Of a stretch of 64,000 nt of DNA, positions 35,229 through 44,515 are shown one piece after another. Numbering within the stretch: the stretch's first letter is position 1; each line of letters begins with the position of its first letter. The position numbers and the translations under genes were made by a program. Under the pieces are notes generated by a model, which did no database searches, had not been told where the DNA came from, and saw nothing but the letters and a program-made list of their open reading frames with translations. The stretch comes from Kribbella pittospori (GTDB lineage Bacteria; Actinomycetota; Actinomycetes; Propionibacteriales; Kribbellaceae): NCBI RefSeq assembly GCF_004331465.1, contig NZ_SJKB01000021.1, positions 35,161-99,160 of the forward strand, in the 5' to 3' direction.

Positions 35229-35981
35229 GTGGCGCGAACCCTGCTTGAGTTCGTTCATCCCGTGCTCGGGGGCAGTCGTCGAGATCTATGCCTTGCGGCC
35301 ATGTATTACCTGAAGATCGAGCAGGATACCGACCAGTGCACGGCGACAGAGTTGAAGGCAGCCTTGGTGGCGGCGCGCGTTCCGAAGGCCAAGACGTTGA
35401 ACGTTGCCGATGTTCTTGGCAAGTCAGGTCATTTCGTCAGTACGAGCGAGAAGACCCTGACTAAGGTCAACCTTTGGCACCTCACGGAGTCCGGCATCGC
35501 ACATGTCCGCATTGTGCTGGGTGTCGAGGACGTCACCGAGATCGAGGTCAAGAACGACATCTCAGTCATACACTCGGTGGTTGCCGGTGTCACCGACGAG
35601 GTTGTACGGAGCTACCTGGAGGAGTCAGTTCTTGCATACGGAGTGGGCGCCTTGCGGGCCGCCGTTGTGTTCTTGTGGTCCGGCGCAATCCGCCAGCTTC
35701 AAGACAAGGCGCTCGGGATGGGTGTCCCCGCACTCAATGCAGCTCTGCTGAAGCACGATCCAAAGGCCCGCCATGTCGGCAAGATCGAGGATTACTCCGG
35801 CGTCAAGGACGTCGTACAACTGCTGGCCTTCCGCGAAATCGGTCTGATCGATAAGGGCGAGTGGGGAACGCTGCAGGAGGGGCTCGACCTCCGCAACCGG
35901 TGCGGCCACCCAACGAAATATAGGCCTGGCGTCAAAAGGGCGTCGGCCTTCATCGAAGACGTTGTGGGTATCGCCTTCTAA
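35229..35981 (+). CDS. Winged-helix plus HEPN-like protein, cassette A second gene
   Basis: 250 residues from GTG 35229. Residues 15-98 look like a winged helix (RDLCLAAMYYLKIEQDTDQ, LNVADVLGKSGHFV, LWHLTESGIAHV). Residues 125-250 are helical and contain LAYGVGALRAAVVFLWSGAIRQ, IEDYSGVKDVV and LDLRNRCGHPTKYRP. The R222-N-x-x-x-H227 motif is the R-x4-H signature of HEPN ribonucleases, with the customary Asn after Arg. This suggests an RNase toxin whose activity is governed by the winged-helix part or by the first gene's product. That is inference from motif and layout. Confidence 0.65.
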   Translation: MARTLLEFVHPVLGGSRRDLCLAAMYYLKIEQDTDQCTATELKAALVAARVPKAKTLNVADVLGKSGHFVSTSEKTLTKVNLWHLTESGIAHVRIVLGVEDVTEIEVKNDISVIHSVVAGVTDEVVRSYLEESVLAYGVGALRAAVVFLWSGAIRQLQDKALGMGVPALNAALLKHDPKARHVGKIEDYSGVKDVVQLLAFREIGLIDKGEWGTLQEGLDLRNRCGHPTKYRPGVKRASAFIEDVVGIAF

Positions 35982-36456
35982 CTGCGGTCGTGACGCTCCG
36001 GACGCGAAGGCCCGATGACGACAGAGGCGAGAGGCTCGTTCTGACTGATCGGCCCAGAAGACGTTGCCGTGCTCGCAGCACGCCGTGAACCATCCCAGGG
36101 GGACTGCCTCGCGCAGGTCGTCTGCTGGCTGGCTGGAGCGACCGAGGTGAGCTCAACGATTACTTGCCCAGACGACGGTGCTAAATCAGCTAGCTGAATC
36201 GAGGGGTGGTTCTTGGATTGACCGAGACAGAAGTCAGCTAGCGTCGGCGGAGCGCCCTGGCAGGCGAATATGTCATGGCTGGCCGCGAGATCCGACTGCT
36301 GGAGCCTCAGATCCCCGAACGGCGGCTTCGAGGCTCCAGCCTCAGCCCGGCGACTTGCTAATCACGGGCGGCGTGCGAGTGCGAAGCTTTGGGCCCGTGT
36401 GTGCCACCATATTCCGACAGGTCGCCCGGGGGAGGGCGCCGAAGAAGGGTGATCTG
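35982..36456. other. Intergenic region between cassettes A and B
   Basis: 475 bases without a supported gene. Bases 36186-36197 are the perfect palindrome TCAGCTAGCTGA, and TCAGCTAGC recurs at 36234, so an operator for cassette B may lie here. The final 20 bases hold GAAGAAGG, the ribosome site of the next gene. Confidence 0.4.
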
Positions 36457-37074
36457 ATGGTGGAGGACAATTTCGACCGGCTCCTGAAGGCGCTGCCCGA
36501 GATCGCGACTGCGGTCAATGGATTCGACTCGAAGGAAGTACAGGAGCAGGCATTCGCCGCTCTCATCAACTCGCTCGGCGTGCGTCCGGCCGACGTGGCC
36601 AGCATTGGTTCGCGGGGCGGCGCCGGCTCCGGCGGCGAGAAGCCCGGGGACCCGGCGGACGGCCCGGCTACCGAGGATGGTGTGCCGGCGAAGAAGGCGG
36701 CGAAGCCCAAGAAGGCCCCGTCGACCAAGCGCTACTCGCCAACTCCGAACCTCAACTTTGCCCCTCAGGGAAAGCAGTCGCTGGACGAGTTGATCGCCGA
36801 CAAGCAGCCGACCACTAACCACGAGAAGTGCCTGCTGGCGGTGTACTATCTCTGCGACGTGATGGACCGGAAGACATGCAACACGAACGACGTTCTCGCG
36901 GTCTTCCTGCACGCCGACTGGGATAAGCCCTCGCATCCGGACACCACGCTTCAGGCGACCAAGAGCGTGCATCACTGGATCGAGACCAGTGACATGGACA
37001 AGATCACCGTGCAGTGGGCCGGCACGAAGTACATCTCGGACAAGATGCCGAAGCAGCCGAAGGCCAAGAAGTAG
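36457..37074 (+). CDS. Winged-helix-like small protein, cassette B first gene
   Basis: 205 residues from ATG 36457 with GAAGAAGG eight bases upstream. It mirrors the cassette A first protein: an N-terminal helical segment (DRLLKALPEIATAVNGFDSK, EVQEQAFAALINSLGV), a Gly/Pro/Lys linker, and a module at about 108-195 (HEKCLLAVYYLCDVMDRK, CNTNDVLAVFLHADW, ITVQWAGTKYISDKM). The paralogy supports a shared role, probably as regulator, antitoxin or sensor of the following gene. Its stop shares a base with the next start (TAGTG). Confidence 0.65.
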   Translation: MVEDNFDRLLKALPEIATAVNGFDSKEVQEQAFAALINSLGVRPADVASIGSRGGAGSGGEKPGDPADGPATEDGVPAKKAAKPKKAPSTKRYSPTPNLNFAPQGKQSLDELIADKQPTTNHEKCLLAVYYLCDVMDRKTCNTNDVLAVFLHADWDKPSHPDTTLQATKSVHHWIETSDMDKITVQWAGTKYISDKMPKQPKAKK

Positions 37075-37829
37075 TGGCCCTCGACGCGACGACCGCCCTG
37101 GGCCAGCTTCCCGTTGGCCTGCGCGGGGAACTCCTCGCAGAGTTCGACCTGATCACGCGCAACTATCGCGAGGGCCGGTGGGGCCCTGCTGAGCTGTATG
37201 GCGGTCGGCTCGCCGAGGTTGTTTACACGATCCTCGACGGGTACACGTCCGGCGGGGCCTACGCCGCCACCGCCGGCAAGCCGCGGAACTTCGAGGGCTC
37301 CTGCAAGGCACTGGAGAATAGGACGGCGTACCCAGACTCGGCGCGGCTCACCATCCCGAGGGTGCTCGTCGGCCTGTACGACGTCCGCAATCGGCGGAAC
37401 GTGGGGCACGTCGGCGGCGACGTCTCCGCCAACCACATGGACGCGGAGCTCGTCCTGGCGACGGCCAAATGGATCGTCGCTGAGCTCATCCGCATGTTCC
37501 ACAGCACGGATGTCAAGACGGCCGCGGACGTAGTCGACGCGCTGGTCGACCGGACGCTGCCCGTCATTTGGGAGGTCGACGGCGTCAGGCGCGTGCTCGA
37601 CACCTCGCTGTCGCTATCGGACCAGACCCTCCTCCTGCTGTACTCCGAGACCGGGGCGGTCAGCGAGATGGATCTCGCGAAGTACCTGGAGCAGGACAGG
37701 CTCCCGAACTACCGGCGCGTCCTCGACAAGCTGCACAAGGCGAGGCACGTCGAGTGGAACAAGGCCACCGGCATGGTTACGCTCGGTCCGCCGGGCAGAG
37801 AGCACGTCGAGGAGCGCCTCCTGAAGTAA
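37074..37829 (+). CDS. HEPN-like plus winged-helix protein, cassette B second gene
   Basis: 251 residues from GTG 37074. Residues 15-145 are helical with PRVLVGLYDVRNRRNVGHVG: R105-N-x5-H112 is an R-x6-H HEPN-type motif. Residues 175-251 look like a winged helix (SDQTLLLLYSETGAVSEMDL, YRRVLDKLHKARHVEW, GREHVEERLL). The order HEPN then winged helix is the reverse of cassette A. It is coupled to the upstream gene and I infer a toxin-like effector. A nucleic-acid-binding regulator without RNase activity is the alternative. Confidence 0.65.
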   Translation: MALDATTALGQLPVGLRGELLAEFDLITRNYREGRWGPAELYGGRLAEVVYTILDGYTSGGAYAATAGKPRNFEGSCKALENRTAYPDSARLTIPRVLVGLYDVRNRRNVGHVGGDVSANHMDAELVLATAKWIVAELIRMFHSTDVKTAADVVDALVDRTLPVIWEVDGVRRVLDTSLSLSDQTLLLLYSETGAVSEMDLAKYLEQDRLPNYRRVLDKLHKARHVEWNKATGMVTLGPPGREHVEERLLK

Positions 37830-38675
37830 GCAGCTCGCGGGCGTTTCGCTGGCCTCGCGGCCTAGTCGTCCTCGCAGCGGCCAGTTGGCGCCGGTGGGTC
37901 CGCTCAGGGTGGCAGTTGGAGGACGTCACGTCGCACTTCTTCATCTCGGCTCGGATTGCCTCCAGTGCCCGTTGCTGCCGGTCCGATGAGTGCCTACGAT
38001 CAGTCGTCAGCGCAGGCAGCCGACGCATCGCGTTCGGCTGACTGGTCAGGAATCGTCAGAACTCATTCGCGGGACGCCGTGCGCCATCGGTGAATCGAAC
38101 AGCAGTTGGAGTTCGTCCGGCGAGCGTGGGCGCAGACCCGCCACTATCACCGGCGCCTGGCAGCCAGACGCTAGTCTCCGCTTCTTTCGACCTCGTTCCG
38201 GCGGGGCGGATACCACCGCCGTCCTGAACGGCAACTACCTCAGCGAGATCTGTTGATCAAGGCAAATGACTGCTCCGTCACAGCTCCGTGAGACGATGAC
38301 AAACGACGATCACGGCCGAGCAACACTGTGATACAAACACGCAGGTCAGGCCCGGATTCGTCGCCTTGCTCGCGAACTAGGCGCGGGGCTAGAAGAGATC
38401 TACACCATCTTCGAAGTGCATCGAGGCGGCGCCTTGCGCAGAAGCTGGTGTTGCATGCCCCGCTGCGAAGTTGGTCGGCACTAACATCGCCCGTGGTTGA
38501 TCGGGCGGACGCTGCTCGTGTCCACGCCGGCCCACTGCGATGGGCTGATCTACCGACTTGCCATGCATCAATTCCCGGCGACCCTCGCGGCTGGCGGGAG
38601 CAGTTGTCCCCAGCGGGGAGCGACGGCAGCGATGCGTGTCGATGCGCGGCAACAGCCCCGCCTCATCAACTGCCT
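37830..38675. other. Long stretch without a supported gene
   Basis: 846 bases. An open frame from 38328 enters the next gene but its first 115 codons are Arg/Ser/Pro-rich and look non-coding. No tRNA, repeat or terminator was recognised. Confidence 0.4.
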
Positions 38676-39218
38676 GTGACTCCTTCCCGCGTTGCCGTGG
38701 CGCTGGTGGGGACGCGCGCAGAGAAGTTGCGGTCGGCATCCGTTGAGTTGCTGTGGTCGGGGCAGGGTCAGGTGCCTTCGGTAAGTACGGCGCACGCGCT
38801 GGGAGCCGATCGGGAGCGGCCTGCAGCGCCGGACCACGTGACCAAGCAGCGCGCGGCGGAAGGATTCAGGGTGAACAGGAAGTTGTCCAAAGGCGACGAG
38901 GTTCTGCAACGCATCGTCGATCTGGTTGTCCGGACTGAGGCGACTGTCGAGGCGCTCGAAGCGACAGCCAGTGATGGTCGGTGGGCTATGACGGCGTTCA
39001 GCAGGTATCGGTTGTGCGAGTTGCTTGAGATTGCGCCGTACGCGTCGAACGACGGCGAGCTCGCGGATGATCCAGTTGCACTGCTCGAGCAGGCAGCACT
39101 TGCGGTCGAGGAACTTGACGTGCCGATTGAGGAGCTCAGCTGGCGGCTCGCTCTGGGAGACGCGGTGCGCACCGCGGCTGCGGACATCCGGATGGTGCGA
39201 GATGCGCGCGACGTATGA
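38676..39218 (+). CDS. Hypothetical protein
   Basis: About 180 residues if it starts at GTG 38676; the start is not well marked. The C-terminal 110 residues are helical (GDEVLQRIVDLVVRTEATVEALEATAS, in parts, and LLEQAALAVEELDVPIEELSWRLALGDAV in parts). The ATG of the next gene lies 17 bases inside its end, so they are co-translated. Not recognised. Confidence 0.5.
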   Translation: MTPSRVAVALVGTRAEKLRSASVELLWSGQGQVPSVSTAHALGADRERPAAPDHVTKQRAAEGFRVNRKLSKGDEVLQRIVDLVVRTEATVEALEATASDGRWAMTAFSRYRLCELLEIAPYASNDGELADDPVALLEQAALAVEELDVPIEELSWRLALGDAVRTAAADIRMVRDARDV

Positions 39219-40548
39219 GGATCTGCTTCGCGCCGCGCGGCGGACCGCGGTGAACGCTCACCTGAACGCCGTTAGCGACGGGCCTGAGCTCATTACGGAC
39301 TGGGAAGTCGTGCTGGCGGCCACTGTGAGGCACCTGCGTTGGCTGCGTGGCGGCCTCGTGAGCATCGGGCACGCGGATCAACGCCTGAAGGGGTCCGACA
39401 GCCCGCTAGGACGTCTGGCTACGGCGATTGGAGCCGGAGCGGACATGCTTGCCACTCAGGATCCTGCAACGGTGAGCGCGCTGGACCAGCGTGAGGATCT
39501 GGCGGCCGCGAGAGCTGAGATCGGGGCGATCGCACTGATTGGTGCGAAGGTTGTACTGCGAAGCATCCATGTCGGCTCTCCAGGGTTCCAGCAGTTCCTG
39601 ACGGTTATGCTCGAGCTTGACCACCTCGCGCGTTCCGACACTCGGCGGGCCGGCCTCGGAGCGCTTGGCGGTCTCACCGCGGGAGGACCACCAGTTCCAG
39701 GCGATCGGCTGTCGCTGATTTCGTGGCACGCGGCGAGGTGGGAGCGTGCGCACGACGCCGTGCCGGCACGGACTCTACTGACCCGGGACCTTCGCTCGAC
39801 GACTGCACAGCTGCGCACGGTCTGCGGCCACGCATGGCACCTGGCCAGCCATCTACGCAAGGCTGCTACAGCCGACTTGGATACCTGTCAGCGTCTGGAC
39901 CTCGCCGCCCTCATGAAGGCACTGCGTGCCTTTGATACGGGTGCTGCGGTTGTCACCGACGCCTGGCGGCGCCGGGTGTCCGATGTTGGCGGGCGAAGCA
40001 ACGCACCCGCCGAAGTCGTGTTTCTCGAGCTGCAAGCCACACTTGCCGGCGTCGTTCGACACGACCGACGGCTGCTGTCGCCCGACGCGCTGGTGCCGAA
40101 CGGACGAGTTGCTGCAAGGCTTCTGGATGTCGTTGATGAGCTCATGTGGTCAGCGGATCAGGTTGCGCGGAAGCAGCAGGAAGCGGTCGCAGGCCTGATC
40201 CTTCATGGTCGCCTCTTCGTTCCCCAGCGGGAGGCCAAGATGCTCGAAGTGGCCTACCCGAGTCGGCGAGGCCGAACTGGGATGCATCCGCGGGCTCGGT
40301 GGGTGCGGACGAACCTGCCGAACCATTTCGAACAGCTGACCGACGCCTTGACCTGGAGCTCCGAACATCTGGGTGTCGCGTCCGAGATCGCGCGTCGTCT
40401 GACGGGTACGTCGAACCACGCCCGTCCGGCGGGCAAGCGACATGGGAGGATCCCTGCCCCTTACCTCGATCCCACGACCTTGCGTCGGGCGGTAGCCGGC
40501 CCTGGATTCCCGGATCCAGGACAGGAGCCGGTGGACCTCGTCCGTTGA
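39202..40548 (+). CDS. Hypothetical helical protein
   Basis: 448 residues from ATG 39202, overlapping the previous gene by 17 bases. Almost wholly alpha-helical by composition, with repeats of charged/aliphatic segments (TRDLRSTTAQLRTVCGHAWHLASHLRKAA in parts). No membrane segments, no metal-binding or nucleotide-binding motif. Its context, between defence cargo and ArdC, points to an ICE accessory gene. Not recognised. Confidence 0.6.
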   Translation: MRATYEDLLRAARRTAVNAHLNAVSDGPELITDWEVVLAATVRHLRWLRGGLVSIGHADQRLKGSDSPLGRLATAIGAGADMLATQDPATVSALDQREDLAAARAEIGAIALIGAKVVLRSIHVGSPGFQQFLTVMLELDHLARSDTRRAGLGALGGLTAGGPPVPGDRLSLISWHAARWERAHDAVPARTLLTRDLRSTTAQLRTVCGHAWHLASHLRKAATADLDTCQRLDLAALMKALRAFDTGAAVVTDAWRRRVSDVGGRSNAPAEVVFLELQATLAGVVRHDRRLLSPDALVPNGRVAARLLDVVDELMWSADQVARKQQEAVAGLILHGRLFVPQREAKMLEVAYPSRRGRTGMHPRARWVRTNLPNHFEQLTDALTWSSEHLGVASEIARRLTGTSNHARPAGKRHGRIPAPYLDPTTLRRAVAGPGFPDPGQEPVDLVR

Positions 40549-40580
40549 GCAGCTGTCGTCCCGATCTTGCGGAGGTGGCT

Positions 40581-41936
40581 GTGGGCAACGAACCAGTGAG
40601 TGCCGAGGACCTGCACCGGGTGCTCGAGACGGAGGTCGGCAAGATGAGAACCGGAGCGGACTGGAGTAGGTGGCTTGATGTCGCAGCCCTGTTCCCGAGA
40701 TTCGGCTTCGGGAACATCGTTCTCATCAACCTGCAGATGCCACAGGCGAACTGGGTCGCCCGCGCGCAGGCGTGGGAGAGGTTGGGACGCCGAGTGCGGA
40801 AGCAGCACGCGATCAGGATCCTGGAGCCGATCCTGTCCCAGACTGCGATGGCCGCAGCATTCGAGGCGGCGAACCGGAACGTCGCGGCCGACGGGCGGTT
40901 CCAGAAGACGCTGATCGGATTCCGAGTCGGGAGCGTGTACGACGTCACGGATACGGTCGGTCCGCCAATCCACCTGCCGCGCACGCCAGCCCCGGGTAGG
41001 CGGATAGTGCCTAACGGGCTGTGGGACGCGTTGGCACGAGAGGCATCGACAGGCGGCTTCACAGTCGGGGTTCAGCCGATCGGAGATGCCTCTGAGGGGT
41101 TCACCGACTACTTCGCCAAGCAGATCGTGGTTGCAGATCATTTGGATGACGTCACCGCTGTCGCGCGGCTGGCGCACGAGGTCGGCCATATGCGCATGCA
41201 CTCGGCGCCGGACATGCACGGCGCCGAGAGCATCACGTGCCGCGGCGTTCGCGAAGTCGAGGCTGAGTCAGTGGCCTACGTCGTGCTTGCACACCACGGA
41301 CTCAGCATCGAAGCCTCATCGTTCGATTACATCGCGGGCTGGGCGAGGACGGTCGAGCCAGAGGAGCCGGCGAGCGTGATCAAGGCGACAGGTGCCCGGG
41401 TCGTCAACACAGCCAGACAGCTCATCGACTCGACAGACAGGTACCTGAAGGCCATCGGACGCCGCTTCCGCCAGTCGCTGCGCGACCCCTCGAGTCTGCC
41501 TTCCTCGCGCCTGACGTCGACGGCCCGGCGCTGTGACCTCGGAGGAGTTGGTCGTGTCATGGGAGCCAGTGAAAGGGTCGCCGCGCTGCAGCGCGCGCGT
41601 CAGCGCCAGGCCAGGATCGAAGTGGCGACCGCCCGCACGATCAGGGCGCAGGCCTCCCTGGACCGTGCAATCGAGGCCAAGGCGCGAGCGATCGAGCAGT
41701 ACGACGAACGTGTTGCCAACGCCGAGGCGGTGTCAGCCGCGGAGGCAGCCGAGTTGGCCAATGTGTGCGGATCGGCCGAAGCCGCCGCCGAGATTCTCGG
41801 CTGGTCGGTTCGCGACCTTCGACGGGTGGTCAAGGCAGAGCGGGAACGACGGACCCAGCCCACCGCTTCGGCTCGGGATCGTGTCGAGCATCGGGCCAAG
41901 TCGAGCGGTGGAGGTGCTGATGTCGGCAGCACATGA
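40581..41936 (+). CDS. ArdC-like antirestriction / zincin metallopeptidase protein with C-terminal extension
   Basis: 451 residues from GTG 40581, which follows GGAGG at 40571. Residues 10-100 match the ArdC ssDNA-binding N-terminus (WLDVAALFPRFGFGNIVLINLQMP in parts, ARAQAWERLGRRVRK). A zincin site follows at about residue 200: RLAHEVGHMRMH, with a downstream Glu (VEAESVAYVV) as third ligand. ArdC proteins protect incoming DNA against restriction. The last 125 residues after about 325 form a long charged helix (RQRQARIEVATARTIRAQAS, IEAKARAIEQYDERV) that ordinary ArdC proteins lack; a separate start at ATG 41560 in the same frame is possible. Confidence 0.8.
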   Translation: MGNEPVSAEDLHRVLETEVGKMRTGADWSRWLDVAALFPRFGFGNIVLINLQMPQANWVARAQAWERLGRRVRKQHAIRILEPILSQTAMAAAFEAANRNVAADGRFQKTLIGFRVGSVYDVTDTVGPPIHLPRTPAPGRRIVPNGLWDALAREASTGGFTVGVQPIGDASEGFTDYFAKQIVVADHLDDVTAVARLAHEVGHMRMHSAPDMHGAESITCRGVREVEAESVAYVVLAHHGLSIEASSFDYIAGWARTVEPEEPASVIKATGARVVNTARQLIDSTDRYLKAIGRRFRQSLRDPSSLPSSRLTSTARRCDLGGVGRVMGASERVAALQRARQRQARIEVATARTIRAQASLDRAIEAKARAIEQYDERVANAEAVSAAEAAELANVCGSAEAAAEILGWSVRDLRRVVKAERERRTQPTASARDRVEHRAKSSGGGADVGST

Positions 41937-42135
41937 CTTTGATCCTTTATGGACCATTGACCAAGTTGCGACGTACCTCGGCGTACCCAAGCGGACCCTC
42001 TATCGCTGGCGAACGCTCGGCTACGGCCCGCCGGGCAGGCGGGTTGGCCGGCACCTGCGTTACCGCGCCTCCGACGTTATCGACTGGTTCGCGAGCCTCG
42101 ATGACCACCTCATGGACGACAGGTGGGAAACATGA
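41920..42135 (+). CDS. Excisionase-like HTH protein (MerR/HTH_17 type)
   Basis: 71 residues from ATG 41920 with GGAGG upstream, starting inside the end of the previous gene. The helix-turn-helix LWTIDQVATYLGVPKRTLYRWRTLGYGPP (in parts) followed by GRHLRYRASDVIDWFASL is the standard HTH_17/AlpA/Xis form. With an integrase gene 3.3 kb downstream, it probably is the excisionase or a regulator of excision. Its stop overlaps the next start as ATGA. Confidence 0.82.
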   Translation: MSAAHDFDPLWTIDQVATYLGVPKRTLYRWRTLGYGPPGRRVGRHLRYRASDVIDWFASLDDHLMDDRWET

Positions 42136-43088
42136 GTGGCCAGATCGAAATCGTTCACACTCGTGCCGAGGGCACGCTCGCTACGGGCACGCGAAGAGGC
42201 GACGGATCGGCGGAGATCTTGAAGGCCAACAACTGGCGGTGGTCTCGTCAGCTGGAGGCGTGGTATATCCCGCGGTCGCGTGACCAGTTGGCCAAGCCGG
42301 CGGTGATCGACGCCACAGCGAATGCACTCAGAGGTGCAGGCTTCGACGTGACTTTGGAGGTCGACGATTCCGCGTCCCGATCCGTGGAGGAGCGAGAGGC
42401 TGACCGCGATTCGCGCGCCCGAGCACGGTCGGAGATGTTGCAGAATCGCGCTCAGCGTCGAAGAGATGCGGCAGACACGGCATGGGAGGCTTCGCGACGA
42501 ATCGCCGACGGCATCCCGCTCGGGCAGCCGATACTCATCGGCCACCACTCGGAACGGCGCCATCGCCGAGAGCTCGAGCGCATTCAGAACCTGGCCAGCA
42601 AGTCGGTGGGGGAGTCTCGGGCCGCGGAGACCGACCAGCGCCGGGCTGATTCGCTGGCTGGCGCCACAGAGGTGCGGTACTCCGTCAGATCCGTCGGACG
42701 CCGCATTGGTCGGCTGGAGGCAGACCTCCGGAAGCTGCAGCGTCAGCTGGAGGGCTACACCCGGGTGATCGGGCACTACGAGGAAGTCCATGCACCGGCA
42801 ACAGGAGAGTGGGCCGACCGCCTCAAGCTGCAGCTCGCGGATCTCGAGGCCCAGCTTGACTACTGGGCAGGAGTCCGCGATGAGCTGGCTGTGAGTCATC
42901 CGACGTACTCGCACGAGACCGTCAAGAAGGGCGACTATGTGCGGGTGTCCGGCATCTGGCGCAAGGTCGAGCGGGTGAACAAGAAGACGGTCAGCGTCGA
43001 GACCGGTTACTCGTGGACCGACCGAGCGGCGTACCACGATCTGACGGGACACCGGCCGGGTGAGGAGATGGACGGCCCTCAGCTGTGA
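42132..43088 (+). CDS. DUF3560 domain protein
   Basis: 318 residues from ATG 42132. The N-terminus IEIVHTRAEGTLATGTRRGDG then WRWSRQLEAWYIPRSRDQ, and the conserved IGHHSERRHRRELERI near residue 140, are characteristic of DUF3560 proteins. A coiled-coil region follows (IGRLEADLRKLQRQLEGYTR), and the C-terminus reads KKGDYVRVSGIWRKVERVNKKTVSVETG in parts. These proteins are common in actinomycete mobile elements; their role is unknown. Confidence 0.82.
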   Translation: MSGQIEIVHTRAEGTLATGTRRGDGSAEILKANNWRWSRQLEAWYIPRSRDQLAKPAVIDATANALRGAGFDVTLEVDDSASRSVEEREADRDSRARARSEMLQNRAQRRRDAADTAWEASRRIADGIPLGQPILIGHHSERRHRRELERIQNLASKSVGESRAAETDQRRADSLAGATEVRYSVRSVGRRIGRLEADLRKLQRQLEGYTRVIGHYEEVHAPATGEWADRLKLQLADLEAQLDYWAGVRDELAVSHPTYSHETVKKGDYVRVSGIWRKVERVNKKTVSVETGYSWTDRAAYHDLTGHRPGEEMDGPQL

Positions 43089-43682
43089 TCACATCAATAT
43101 CCCGTCCAGGATGTCCGTCGAACACCGCGCCGACAGGGTCTTGGGTCGGTGGGGCTGCCAGGAGGTCAGGTACGGGGCGGCGGTCAGCCAACGAACGCGG
43201 CCGGTTGCCTCGGTGTAGGTGCCGAGGGCAATCATCCAGCCAGATGATCCGGCGATGACCTGACCGCCCGCAGCCTTAACGCCATCTGGTGTCACGGATC
43301 CCGGCTCGACGAAGAACTGCCAGCGTCTCGTCGCCGGTGCAAGCGCCGTTGGGTATCGGGAGTTGAGGTGGGCGTGCAGTGGCGCGCCGAGGTGTGCGGG
43401 CAGCTCGAGTACGTCGAATTGCCACGTAAGCCACGCGATCGACCAGCGGCCGTTGGCGAACACAGTCTCGACCTGCCGTGCGGTGGCGAGCACTGGAGAT
43501 GGGCGATCGGCAAGTGAGGCTCGACGCAACTGACGAGCCTGCAGCCACAGCGTCCGCCGTACTGAATTGCAAGACGCGCGATCGGCCAGCCGTGGTCGAC
43601 GTACCGGAGTGCCTCTCGCTGTAACGCTCAAGACGTCGTCGCGCTGTCCAGCTCCGCAGGTCAACCACGACGTTGGCCATTG
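43089..43682 (-). pseudogene. Hypothetical gene with probable frameshift
   Basis: A good ribosome site (GGGGAAG) precedes a minus-strand ATG at about 43682 that opens MANVVVDLRSWTARRRLE, but the protein-like C-terminal part (GRWSIAWLTWQFDVLELPAH, VKAAGGQVIAGSSGWMIALG) is in another frame that is open from 43799 to 43089. The text near 43550-43620 must hold the shift if both belong together. The C-terminal part resembles the N-terminal region of bifunctional primase-polymerase proteins, but this is weak. Confidence 0.4.
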
Positions 43683-43829
43683 TGATACTTCCCCTCGATC
43701 GGGTGGAAGGTGGAGCCCTCGCCCGCGAGACGCGCAGGGGACGCTCGGGGGATCTCGCGGACGAGGACTCCATGAAGTGCGCCCGGCCCTTCGGAACACC
43801 TGCAGGGGTGGGCTTCCGCGCGCACTCGC

Positions 43830-44150
43830 TCAGGGTTCGGCGACGATGACCTCAGCCTTTGCCACCTGCTGAAGAAGGTCGTACTTCGATCCCCTGAGAT
43901 CCCAGCGACCCAGATGTGCCTTGGTTGGGATGATCACCGCGGGCACATCGAGGTGTGCGAGCGAGGCAAGCAGCACGTTGAACGCTTCCGGGTCAGTCGG
44001 AAGCTCCTCGACATGCACCGTGCCTAACGTGCGCCCGTGCCGCCTGGCCACCTCCGCCAGATGGTGCTGCACTTGACCGAGCTCTACATCGTTCATCCCG
44101 GGATACCTGCGGACGTAGCCAGGAACCACCGGGAGCCGCCTCGGGATCAT
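43830..44150 (-). CDS. Hypothetical protein, resolvase-like fold possible
   Basis: 106 residues from ATG on the minus strand, overlapping the upstream gene (ATGA). Sequence such as HLAEVARRHGRTLGTVHVEE and LLASLAHLDVPAVIIPTKAHLG is reminiscent of the N-terminal catalytic fold of serine recombinases, yet the active Ser motif is absent. Probably a small accessory protein of the ICE. Confidence 0.5.
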   Translation of the reverse strand: MIPRRLPVVPGYVRRYPGMNDVELGQVQHHLAEVARRHGRTLGTVHVEELPTDPEAFNVLLASLAHLDVPAVIIPTKAHLGRWDLRGSKYDLLQQVAKAEVIVAEP

Positions 44151-44338
44151 CGCTCAGCGACCTGGTGAGGCATGGAGACTGGTTCGATCGTCACGGGCAA
44201 CCCGAAGTACCGCCGACCGATGGCCTGCGCGAACGCCGTACCCAGCTCGGCGGCAGACGTGCGGTCGATGATCGCTAGCTGCCCGAACCACACTCGCACA
44301 CGGACCAAATGCCCCTCATCGGCGGTTGTCTGGCTCAC
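44147..44338 (-). CDS. Small hypothetical protein
   Basis: 63 residues from GTG on the minus strand, coupled to the following gene by a four-base overlap. Contains VRVRVWFGQLAIIDRTSAAE and a Pro-containing C-terminus. No family. Transcribed away from the XRE regulator at 44516, whose upstream repeats may control both. Confidence 0.45.
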   Translation of the reverse strand: MSQTTADEGHLVRVRVWFGQLAIIDRTSAAELGTAFAQAIGRRYFGLPVTIEPVSMPHQVAER

Positions 44339-44400
44339 GTTCGCACTCCTTGCTCAGCTCCGGAACCGGCCCGACGACCCGCCGAGCGTGTTCCAAGACT

Positions 44401-44491
44401 GTCCGCGGACACGCGGACAGCAGAACCCTGTCTGCGGACATTTACGGACATTTCGTGTTACGGTCCGACCAGACATTTACCGACATCTACG
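44401..44491. promoter_or_regulatory. Repeated sites between divergent genes (operator candidate)
   Basis: The region holds the perfect palindrome GTCCGCGGAC (44401-44410), CGGACATTTACGGACATTTC (44436-44455) and the related GACATTTACCGACATCTACG (44472-44491). The repeated unit is GACATTTAC followed by GACATYT. It is AT-richer than its surroundings and lies just upstream of the XRE gene, so it is probably that regulator's binding site and promoter. Confidence 0.6.
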
Positions 44492-44515
44492 TGCGGGTAA
44501 GGATTGGCGATCCGA

